Assembly (NCBI GenBank): GCA_946480245.1
Contig: CAMLIZ010000226.1
Coordinates: 1-5,423, forward strand
DNA length: 5,423 nucleotides
From: an uncultured Pseudomonadota bacterium
GTDB taxonomy: Bacteria > Pseudomonadota > Gammaproteobacteria > Burkholderiales > Burkholderiaceae
Reading direction: 5' to 3'
The notes beneath the pieces are model-generated. The model was not told where the DNA came from. It saw nothing but the letters and a program-made list of their open reading frames with translations, and made no database searches. The position numbers were made by a program, and so were the translations under genes. Positions 1 to 5,423 of this stretch are shown in pieces. The first letter of the stretch is position 1. Each line of letters starts with the position of its first letter.

Positions 1-1
1 C

Positions 2-913
2 ATGCGCGGCATCCCGCGCCAGGCGGTGGGACTGGAGCTGCCCATCGCCGGCAGCCAATGGCGCTGCAACGAGGTGGCCAACCCGCAATCCACCTGCGCA
101 TGGAACACCGACATGTGCGGCGTGAACCCCGACCACCCCGGCGCCTTCGACTGGTACCGCGCCTGGTTCGCGCAGCTCGCCGAATGGGGCGTCGACTTCG
201 TGAAGGTCGACGACATCGCTGCGCCGCACTACCACGCGCGCGAGGTCGAGCTGATCCGGCGCGCGATCGACGCCACCGGCTCGCGCGTGGTGCTGAGCCT
301 GTCGCCCGGCCCGTCGCAGCTGGAACACGCGGCGCACCTGCAGGCGCACGCCAACCAATGGCGCGTGTGCAACGACTTCTGGGACACCTGGCCGCAGCTG
401 CGCGACAACCTGGTGAACCTGGTGAAGTGGGCGCCGCATGCGCGCGCCGGCGCCTGGCCCGATGCCGACATGCTGCCGCTGGGCAAGATCGGCCTGCGCA
501 ACTTCGACGGCGACGGCCACGGCGAGCGCGACACCTGCTTCACGCGCGACGAGCAGGTGCTGCTGTTCACCGCGTGGACCTGCGCGCGCAGCCCGCTGAT
601 CCTGGGCAGCGACCTGCGCAGGCTCGACGACTGGACCCTGTGCCTGGTCACCAACCCCGAGGTGCTGGCCTTGCAGCGCGTGCCCGGCGCGCGCGAATGG
701 CACAGCACGGACGAAGGCCACCGCTTCATCTGCCACGGCCCGCAGGGCAGCTGGGTGGCGTGGCTGAACACCGGCGATGCGCCGTGGAACGCGGCGCTGC
801 CCGGCTGGCTGCCCGACGCGCGCCGTGACTGCTGGACGCGCACCGACCTGCCCGCCGGCACCCGCAAGCTCACCGTGCCGCCTCACGGCGCGCGCCTCGT
901 GCGCTGCACCTGA
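2..913 (+). CDS. GH27 family glycosidase (alpha-galactosidase-like), 5' end missing
   Basis: This is the C-terminal 303 codons of a clan GH-D retaining glycosidase. GH27 enzymes mainly release terminal alpha-D-galactose, and some release beta-L-arabinopyranose. The first visible residues (MRGIPRQAV) are an internal strand of the barrel in bacterial GH27 proteins, so the ATG at 2 is not the start; by comparison with human alpha-galactosidase A about 100 residues plus any signal peptide lie upstream. WGVDFVKVDD (residues 62-71) holds the probable nucleophile D70. WRVCNDFWDTW (120-130) holds the substrate-binding R121 and probable acid/base D125. WPDADMLPLG (152-161) matches the conserved NDPDML region. 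After it comes an extra acidic, glycine-rich loop (about 164-180) absent from the human enzyme. Residues from about 225 form the C-terminal beta domain. The residues that separate galactosidase from arabinopyranosidase lie upstream of the window, so the substrate is open. It is followed after 32 bases by the deacetylase gene. Confidence 0.9.
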   Translation: MRGIPRQAVGLELPIAGSQWRCNEVANPQSTCAWNTDMCGVNPDHPGAFDWYRAWFAQLAEWGVDFVKVDDIAAPHYHAREVELIRRAIDATGSRVVLSLSPGPSQLEHAAHLQAHANQWRVCNDFWDTWPQLRDNLVNLVKWAPHARAGAWPDADMLPLGKIGLRNFDGDGHGERDTCFTRDEQVLLFTAWTCARSPLILGSDLRRLDDWTLCLVTNPEVLALQRVPGAREWHSTDEGHRFICHGPQGSWVAWLNTGDAPWNAALPGWLPDARRDCWTRTDLPAGTRKLTVPPHGARLVRCT

Positions 914-917
914 GGCG
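893..917 (+). other. Stem-loop enclosing the GH27 stop codon
   Basis: CGCCTC (893-898) pairs with GAGGCG (912-917), and inside it GTGC (899-902) pairs with GCAC (906-909) around a GCT loop, leaving a two-base CT bulge at 910-911. That gives ten Watson-Crick pairs, and the TGA stop at 911-913 lies in the bulge and 3' arm. No T-run follows, so it is not a standard Rho-independent terminator. It might stabilise or process the mRNA, attenuate read-through, or be a chance product of GC-rich coding sequence. Confidence 0.4.
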
Positions 918-945
918 GACCACGCATCGCGACCCGAACCGCGCC

Positions 946-2379
946 ATGACCAGCGCCCCCCAACAATTTCCCTGCGACACGCAGCTGCGCCTGTCGGCGT
1001 CGACGCGGATCACGCGCTCCTTCATCGTCGGCGCGACAGGCCTCGGCATCGCGGCGGCCGCAGCCGGCGCCGCGCCAGCCCTGTCGACGCCCGCCCGGCT
1101 GGACGTGCAGGAAGGTTTGACGGCGGTGTTCCTCCGGCCATCGGCCAGCCTGCCGGCAGGGCACCGTGCCGCCTGGTCCCTGGCGGGCACCGACGCGGCG
1201 CGCTTCAGCATCGATCCCGCCACCGGCGTGCTGGCCTTCCGCCAGGCACCCGACGCCGCGGCACCGGCCGATGCCGACGGCCACAACGACTACGAGCTCA
1301 CCGTGCAGGTCAGCGACGGCCAGCGCAGCGCGCAAGCGCCCCTGACGGTGCGGGTGCTGCCCTGGAACACCGGCGGTGCAGGCAGCCTGCCGCTGCCGCC
1401 GGCGCCGCGCGAAGTACCCCCACCCGGCGGCAGCGCCGGCAAGCCCGGGCTGCGCGTGCTCGACTGGGCCGGCTTCCAGGCCGCCGTGTCGTACACCTTC
1501 GACGACTCGCAGCCTTCGCAGATCGACCACTACCCGCAGTTGAAGGCGCAGCGCGTGCGCGCCACCTACTACATCAACGCCTCCGCCAACACCTACCCCG
1601 GCTTCGACGCCACCTGGAAGGACGCCATCGCCCAGGGTTCGGAGATCGGCAACCACACCACGCACCACTGTCGCGTCGTGGAGCTGGCCGACAACGACCC
1701 GGGCACCTGCAGGGACGGCCTGGGCAGCGCCGGCGCCGAGTTCGACGACACCACCGCCTACATCCGCTCGAAGCTCGGCCAGGCCGACGTGTGGACCGCC
1801 GCCTACCCGTTCGGCGACATGGACTACCGCGCCGCGGCCACCTCGCGCTTCCTGCTCGCGCGCGGCGTGTGGCCGGGCATGGTGGCTCCCGGCATCGCGG
1901 GCGACGCGTTCAACCTGCCGATCATCGGCTTCGCCGGCGAGCCCACGCAGCCGGGCGGCGACCCGCTCGCCAGCTTCAACACCGCGGTCGACAACGCACT
2001 CGCCCAGCGCCGCTGGATGGTCTACCTGTTCCACACGCTGCTGCCCACCACGCAGAACTGGTTCGCCGGCGAGGACATCGGCGTGGTCACCGGCAACATG
2101 GCCTACGCCAAGTCCTTCGGCACGGTGTGGATCGACAGCGTGGTGAACATCGGCGCCTACTGGCGCGGCCAGCAGCTGCTGCAGGCGGCCACGCCCACCA
2201 CGCACGGCGGCGTGACCACCTGGCAGTGGAGGCTGCCCGCGCACTTTCCGCCGGGGCGCAAGCTGCGGGTGGTGGTGAACGGCGGCACGCTCTCGCAGAA
2301 CGGCGCGCGGCTGCCCTGGGACCGGCGCGGCTACTACGAGGTGTCGCTCGACACCCAATCGCTGAGCTGGGCGCCGTGA
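946..2379 (+). CDS. Exported cadherin-like domain / polysaccharide deacetylase (CE4, NodB-type)
   Basis: This predicted secreted, metal-dependent deacetylase has 477 residues. CE4 enzymes remove acetyl groups from polysaccharides such as chitin, peptidoglycan or xylan. Residues 1-45 look like a signal peptide: arginines at 21 and 24, a hydrophobic Ala/Gly-rich core, and possible cleavage after A43-P44-A45. Only one Arg precedes the core, so it is not a clear Tat signal. Residues about 48-138 resemble a cadherin-type repeat (GTDAARFSIDPATGVLAF at 81-98, DADGHNDY at 109-116, VSDG at 122-125). A Pro-rich linker (about 139-165) leads to the NodB domain. There TFDD (184-187) supplies the catalytic and metal Asp, HTTHH (237-241) the metal His pair, YPFG (287-290) a variant motif 3, and LFH (361-363) the late catalytic His. 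A tail (about 415-477) forms an extra beta-rich module. No good ribosome binding site precedes the ATG at 946, but no better in-frame start is visible. The acetylated hemicellulose substrate is inferred only from the neighbours. Confidence 0.87.
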   Translation: MTSAPQQFPCDTQLRLSASTRITRSFIVGATGLGIAAAAAGAAPALSTPARLDVQEGLTAVFLRPSASLPAGHRAAWSLAGTDAARFSIDPATGVLAFRQAPDAAAPADADGHNDYELTVQVSDGQRSAQAPLTVRVLPWNTGGAGSLPLPPAPREVPPPGGSAGKPGLRVLDWAGFQAAVSYTFDDSQPSQIDHYPQLKAQRVRATYYINASANTYPGFDATWKDAIAQGSEIGNHTTHHCRVVELADNDPGTCRDGLGSAGAEFDDTTAYIRSKLGQADVWTAAYPFGDMDYRAAATSRFLLARGVWPGMVAPGIAGDAFNLPIIGFAGEPTQPGGDPLASFNTAVDNALAQRRWMVYLFHTLLPTTQNWFAGEDIGVVTGNMAYAKSFGTVWIDSVVNIGAYWRGQQLLQAATPTTHGGVTTWQWRLPAHFPPGRKLRVVVNGGTLSQNGARLPWDRRGYYEVSLDTQSLSWAP

Positions 2380-2386
2380 CGGCTCA
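2363..2386 (+). other. Stem-loop enclosing the deacetylase stop codon
   Basis: TGAGCTG (2363-2369) pairs with CGGCTCA (2380-2386), giving six Watson-Crick pairs and one G-U pair around a ten-base loop that contains the TGA stop (2377-2379). No T-run follows, so a Rho-independent terminator is unlikely. It resembles the hairpin over the GH27 stop, and a possible small reading frame starts two bases downstream. Chance is a realistic explanation in sequence this GC-rich. Confidence 0.3.
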
Positions 2387-2387
2387 C

Positions 2388-2444
2388 ATGAAAGGTCGCG
2401 ACGGCCACTGGATCGGGGCCTGTGCCCTCCTGGAGGGAGCATGA
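2388..2444 (+). CDS. Possible 18-residue leader peptide before GH95
   Basis: An ATG at 2388 opens a frame of 18 codons (MKGRDGHWIGACALLEGA) that fills almost the whole gap between the deacetylase and GH95. It ends with TGA at 2442-2444, overlapping the first GH95 start codon as ATGA. Such an overlap is typical of translational coupling, and a ribosome on this frame would cover the hairpins around the GH95 ribosome binding site. No strong Shine-Dalgarno sequence precedes the ATG, and the peptide matches no family I know. In GC-rich DNA an open frame this short arises easily by chance, so it is a candidate only. Confidence 0.2.
   Translation: MKGRDGHWIGACALLEGA
2415..2437 (+). promoter_or_regulatory. 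GH95 ribosome binding site within two mutually exclusive hairpins
   Basis: GGAGG (2432-2436) is a strong Shine-Dalgarno sequence, four bases before the ATG at 2441 and seven before the in-frame ATG at 2444; the second spacing is the more usual. CCCTC (2425-2429) pairs exactly with GAGGG (2433-2437) around a CTG loop, which would hide the ribosome binding site. The same CCC can instead pair with GGGC (2416-2419) through GCCC (2424-2427) around a CTGT loop, with a G-U pair added at 2415/2428, which would free it. The ribosome binding site is firm; any switching role is speculative. Confidence 0.5.
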
Positions 2445-4915
2445 TGAACAAGCCCGCACACCCCCTCTCGAGCGGCAGGCGCCGCTTCATCGCCGCGTCG
2501 GGGCTCGCCTTCGCCTTTCCCGGCCTGGCCCGCGCGCAGCTGCTGAGCCGTGCGCGCGAAGGCGGCAACGAGATGTCGCTGTGGTACGACGAGCCTGCCG
2601 CGCCGTGGATCGAAGCACTGCCGGTGGGCAACGGGCGGCTCGGCACGATGGTGTTCGGCCGGCCCGCGCAGGAGCGCCTGCAGTTCAACATCGACACGCT
2701 GTACGGTGGCAGCCCCTACACGGCCGACAACCCGCGCTTCCGCGAAGCGCTGCCCAAGGTGCGCGCGCTGATCCACCAGGAACGCTGGCAGGAAGCCAAC
2801 ACGCTGGTCGCCGACGCCCTGATGGGCCGGCCGCTCCATCAGATGCCCTTCGGCAGCGCCGGCGACCTGCTGCTGGACTTTCCCGGCGTAACCGGCGCCG
2901 CACGCTACCGCCGCAGCCTCGACCTCGACAGCGCCGTGGCCACCACACGCTTCATCGACGGCAACGGCCGGCACCGGCGTGAGGTGTTCTCCAGCGTGCC
3001 CGACCAGGTGACGGTGATGCGCGTCGAGCTCGAAGGCGACGGCACGATCGACCTCGACCTTGGCTATCGCGCTGCGGGCTACCAGCCCTACGGCGGCACC
3101 AGCGAAACCAAGTTCGTTCCCCATGTCCTCGGCTATGTCGGCGCGCCCTGGGACCACCGCGAACCCCTCCAGGTCGAGAAGCGCCCGGCCTCGCTGGTGG
3201 TGCGCGCCGACGGCCCCGATGCGCTGCTCATCGAGGGCCGCAACGTCGAGGCCTCCGGTATCCCGGGCCAGCTGCGCTACGCGCTGCACGTGCAGGCCGT
3301 GGGCGACGGCCGCATCGAAGCCGCCGGCGACCGCCTGCGCGTGCGCGGCGCGCGCCAGCTCACGCTCGTCATCGCCGGTGAAACCAGCTACCTGAACTGG
3401 CACGACACCCGCGGCGACCCGGTGGCCGCTGTGCGCCGGAGCACCGCCGCAGCGGCGGCCAAGCCCTTCGCTCGGCTGCGCGCCGACCATGTGCAGGCGC
3501 ACCGCGCGCTGTTCCGCCGCCTGCACATCGACCTCGGCGGCCACGAGGCCGACGCGCAGCCCACGCACGCGCGCATCGCCGCCGTGCCGCACGCGCCCGA
3601 TGCGGCGCTGACCGCGCTGTACGTGCAGTACGCGCGCTACCTGCTGCTGTCGTGCTCGCGGCCGGGCAGCCAGCCGGCCAACCTGCAGGGCCTGTGGAAC
3701 GAGGTGCTGCATCCGCCCTGGGAGAGCAAGTACACGATCAACATCAACACCGAGATGAACTACTGGCCCGCCGGGCCGGCGAACCTCGGTGAGTGCGTCG
3801 AGCCGCTGCTGAGAATGGTGGAAGACCTCGCGGTCACCGGCGCGCGCACGGCGCGCGACAGCTACGGCGCGCGCGGCTGGGTGGTGCACCACAACACCGA
3901 CCTCTGGCGCGCCACCGCGCCGATCGACGGGCCGCTGTGGGGCATGTGGCCGATGGGCGGCGCCTGGCTGTGCATCAGCTTGTGGGACCACTACCAGTAC
4001 CACCCCGGCCCCGCGCTGCTGCGCCGGCTGCTGCCGCTGTTCAGCGGTGCATCGCAGTTCTTCCTCGACACGCTGATCGAAGACCCGAAGGGCCGCGGGC
4101 TGGTCACCTCGCCGTCGCTCTCGCCCGAGAACACGCATCATCCGGATGTTGCGCTGTGCGCCGGACCCGCGATGGACCGGCAGCTCCTGCGCGACCTGTT
4201 CGACGCCACGCTCGAGGCCCACACGCTGCTCGGCGAAGGTGACCCCGCGTTCGCGCAGGCCCTGCGCAAGGCCCGCGCACGGCTGCCTGCCGACCGCATC
4301 GGCGCGCAGGGCCAGCTGCAGGAGTGGCTCGAAGACTGGGACGCGATCGCCCCCGACCAGCGCCACCGCCACGTCTCGCACCTGTATGCCGTATACCCCA
4401 GCGGCCAGATCAACGTGCGCGACACGCCCGAGCTCGCGCAGGCCGCGCGCGTGACGCTGAACATGCGCGGCGACGAGAGCACCGGCTGGGCCACCGCGTG
4501 GCGGCTCGCGCTGTGGGCTCGGCTGGGCGACGGCGAGCGCGCGTACAAGATCCTGCAAGGGCTGCTGGGACCGAAGCGCACCTACCCCAACATGTTCGAC
4601 GCGCACCCGCCGTTCCAGATCGATGGCAACTTCGGCGGCGCGGCCGGCATTCTGGAAATGATCGTTCAGTCGTGGGGCGGCGAGGTGCGGCTGCTGCCGG
4701 CCCTGCCCAAGGCCTGGCCGCGCGGCGAACTGCGCGGCGTGCGCGTGCGCGGCGGCATCGAGCTCGACCTGGCCTGGGAGCACGGGCGCCCCACGCGCCT
4801 GCACCTGCGCGGCCGGCCGGCGCAGGCGGTGACGCTGCGCCATGGCGAGCGGGTGATCCCGCTGAAGCTCGATGCCGCGGGCCGCGCCAGCGTCGCCGAG
4901 TTCGGAAGAACATGA
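2441..4915 (+). CDS. GH95 family alpha-L-fucosidase (or alpha-L-galactosidase), exported
   Basis: This complete inverting exo-glycosidase of 824 residues is a normal length for GH95. The family releases terminal alpha-1,2-linked L-fucose, and some members release alpha-L-galactose. SGRRRFIAAS (11-20) is a Tat-type motif followed by a hydrophobic stretch and an A30-R31-A32 cleavage site, pointing to folded export to the periplasm or beyond. The N-terminal beta domain opens with LWYDEPAAPWIEALPVGNG (47-65). A linker region (about 300-385) leads to the (alpha/alpha)6 barrel. NLQGLWNEVLHPPWESKY (414-431) precedes N434 and N436, which match the two Asn that activate the general base in AfcA of Bifidobacterium bifidum. 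SPSLSPENTH (557-566) holds the probable acid E563, and FQIDGNFGG (725-733) the probable base D728. HRHVSHLYAVYP (642-653) is also typical. All catalytic residues are present. A C-terminal beta domain ends the protein. The start may be either ATG of the ATGATG pair (2441 or 2444). The stop overlaps the next gene's start, so co-translation with GH31 is likely. Confidence 0.93.
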   Translation: MMNKPAHPLSSGRRRFIAASGLAFAFPGLARAQLLSRAREGGNEMSLWYDEPAAPWIEALPVGNGRLGTMVFGRPAQERLQFNIDTLYGGSPYTADNPRFREALPKVRALIHQERWQEANTLVADALMGRPLHQMPFGSAGDLLLDFPGVTGAARYRRSLDLDSAVATTRFIDGNGRHRREVFSSVPDQVTVMRVELEGDGTIDLDLGYRAAGYQPYGGTSETKFVPHVLGYVGAPWDHREPLQVEKRPASLVVRADGPDALLIEGRNVEASGIPGQLRYALHVQAVGDGRIEAAGDRLRVRGARQLTLVIAGETSYLNWHDTRGDPVAAVRRSTAAAAAKPFARLRADHVQAHRALFRRLHIDLGGHEADAQPTHARIAAVPHAPDAALTALYVQYARYLLLSCSRPGSQPANLQGLWNEVLHPPWESKYTININTEMNYWPAGPANLGECVEPLLRMVEDLAVTGARTARDSYGARGWVVHHNTDLWRATAPIDGPLWGMWPMGGAWLCISLWDHYQYHPGPALLRRLLPLFSGASQFFLDTLIEDPKGRGLVTSPSLSPENTHHPDVALCAGPAMDRQLLRDLFDATLEAHTLLGEGDPAFAQALRKARARLPADRIGAQGQLQEWLEDWDAIAPDQRHRHVSHLYAVYPSGQINVRDTPELAQAARVTLNMRGDESTGWATAWRLALWARLGDGERAYKILQGLLGPKRTYPNMFDAHPPFQIDGNFGGAAGILEMIVQSWGGEVRLLPALPKAWPRGELRGVRVRGGIELDLAWEHGRPTRLHLRGRPAQAVTLRHGERVIPLKLDAAGRASVAEFGRT
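4904..4915 (+). promoter_or_regulatory. GH31 ribosome binding site and ATGA start/stop overlap
   Basis: GGAAG (4904-4908) is a moderate Shine-Dalgarno sequence inside the last GH95 codons. The first GH31 ATG (4912) overlaps the GH95 TGA (4913-4915) as ATGA. A second in-frame ATG at 4915 gives a better spacing of six bases. This arrangement usually means that ribosomes finishing GH95 reinitiate on GH31. GAAGAA (4905-4910) can also pair with TTCTTC (4930-4935), a weak A/T-rich stem that would partly hide the site when GH95 is not being translated. Confidence 0.65.
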
Positions 4916-5423
4916 TGAAGCGCCGCAAATTCTTCGGCCTGCTGGCTTGTGCCTCGGTGAATCCTCTGGCGCCGGCCGCCGGCTTCGCCTGGCAGCGCGT
5001 CGCCAAGGGCGTGCAGATCCGCGCCGCCGGCGTGACCAAGAGCGTGCTGCGCTACGGGCCGGGCATCGTGCGCGTGGTGGCGCACCTGGGCGAGAGCTAC
5101 GCCACACAGCCCAGCCTGGTGGTGGTGGCAAAGCCAAGCCTCGACGGCTTCGACGTGCACGACAGTGCCGACGCGCTGATCCTCGTCGCGCCCGCGGTGC
5201 GCGTCAGCGTGGACAAGCGCAGCGGTGCCCTCGCCTTCTTCGGCGCCGATGGCCGGCTGCTGACGCGCGAGCGCGAGGACGCGCCCACCGAGCTGCAGCG
5301 CGTGGAGATCTCAGGCAGCCCGAGCTACGCGCTCACGCAGACCTTCACGCTCACGCCCGAGGAATCGCTGTACGGCCTGGGCCAGTACAACGAGCCCTAC
5401 ATGGACTACCGCGGCCGCGACGT
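4912..5423 (+). CDS. GH31 family glycosidase (alpha-xylosidase/alpha-glucosidase type), N-terminal part only
   Basis: The frame stays open from the ATG pair at 4912/4915 to the right edge, giving 170 complete codons. Residues 1-26 look like an export signal: KRRKFFGLLA (3-12) is Tat-like, and possible cleavage sites follow A22 or A26. Residues about 30-150 look like the N-terminal beta-sandwich of GH31, with a DKRSGALAFF strand pair (101-110) followed by DGRLLTRE (113-120). The clearest evidence is ESLYGLGQYNEPYMDYRGRD (151-170), which matches the YGLGQ...YRG signature preceding the barrel in bacterial GH31 enzymes, including alpha-xylosidases of the Cellvibrio japonicus Xyl31A type. The catalytic Asp residues lie beyond the window, so activity cannot be confirmed. 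Alpha-xylosidase acting on xyloglucan or xylan oligosaccharides is the favoured reading because of the GH95 and deacetylase neighbours; alpha-glucosidase is the alternative. It overlaps GH95 by four bases. Confidence 0.85.
   Translation, partial: MMKRRKFFGLLACASVNPLAPAAGFAWQRVAKGVQIRAAGVTKSVLRYGPGIVRVVAHLGESYATQPSLVVVAKPSLDGFDVHDSADALILVAPAVRVSVDKRSGALAFFGADGRLLTREREDAPTELQRVEISGSPSYALTQTFTLTPEESLYGLGQYNEPYMDYRGRD

Noticed and set aside
893..945. Rho-independent terminator after GH27
   Set aside because: The stem is strong but no T-run follows within the gap, and the next gene starts 32 bases later.
2380..2440. A promoter between the deacetylase and GH95
   Set aside because: No convincing -10/-35 pair is visible. 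The gap is short, GC-rich and better explained by the ribosome binding site and local pairing.
777..2444. A 555-codon open frame on the plus strand in another frame
   Set aside because: It is Arg/Ala/Pro rich, has no family motifs and overlaps the whole deacetylase, whose frame shows signal, cadherin and NodB motifs in order. Only its last 18 codons, lying in the gap, were kept as a separate weak candidate.
883..2697. A 604-codon open frame on the minus strand over the deacetylase
   Set aside because: No domain is recognisable and its composition is Arg/Ala/Gly/Val biased. It is the antisense shadow of the CE4 gene.
4939..4956. Lipoprotein signal in GH31 (LLAC, Cys13)
   Set aside because: The hydrophobic stretch before Cys13 is too short and Leu at -2 is a poor lipobox residue. 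A Tat/Sec signal with cleavage after residue 22 or 26 fits better.
2384..5137. A 917-codon open frame on the minus strand, antisense to GH95 and GH31
   Set aside because: Its translation is low-complexity (Ala, Arg, Gly, Val, His rich) with no recognisable domain, and the opposite strand encodes a clear GH95 with all catalytic residues. Long antisense frames are expected in GC-rich genes.

Overview
The window is a compact stretch of very GC-rich DNA in which third codon positions are almost all G or C. Everything real is on the + strand. It carries four genes for carbohydrate-active enzymes: a GH27 glycosidase cut by the left edge, a cadherin-like/CE4 polysaccharide deacetylase, a complete GH95 alpha-L-fucosidase-type enzyme, and the first 170 codons of a GH31 glycosidase cut by the right edge. 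Base composition, the Tat-type signal peptides and the gene content suggest a Gram-negative environmental or plant-associated proteobacterium, possibly Burkholderiales or Xanthomonadales. This assignment is an inference; no rRNA or marker gene is present.

Layout: 2-913 GH27 C-terminal part; 914-945 short gap; 946-2379 deacetylase; 2380-2440 a 61-base gap holding a possible 18-codon reading frame and two alternative small hairpins around the GH95 ribosome binding site; 2441-4915 GH95; 4912-5423 GH31, overlapping GH95 by four bases (ATGA). The spacing and shared strand indicate one transcription unit that continues beyond both edges. No promoter, Rho-independent terminator, RNA gene, mobile element or CRISPR array was found. 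The only non-coding stretches are 32 and 61 bases long.

Working together: GH27 (alpha-D-galactose or beta-L-arabinopyranose), GH95 (alpha-L-fucose or alpha-L-galactose), GH31 (often alpha-xylose) and a deacetylase are all side-chain or decoration-removing activities. The set fits stepwise debranching of a decorated plant hemicellulose. Fucosylated, acetylated xyloglucan is the first candidate, because GH95, GH31 and an acetylesterase also sit together in the Xanthomonas xyloglucan locus. Complex glucuronoarabinoxylan or arabinogalactan are the alternatives. The three genes whose starts are visible all encode N-terminal export signals, two of them Tat-like, so the work probably occurs in the periplasm or outside the cell.

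The most unusual points are the fusion of a cadherin-like domain to the deacetylase, stem-loops that enclose both the GH27 and the deacetylase stop codons, and the small reading frame and competing hairpins directly before GH95. I see no clearly new biological system; the RNA-level observations are hypotheses.
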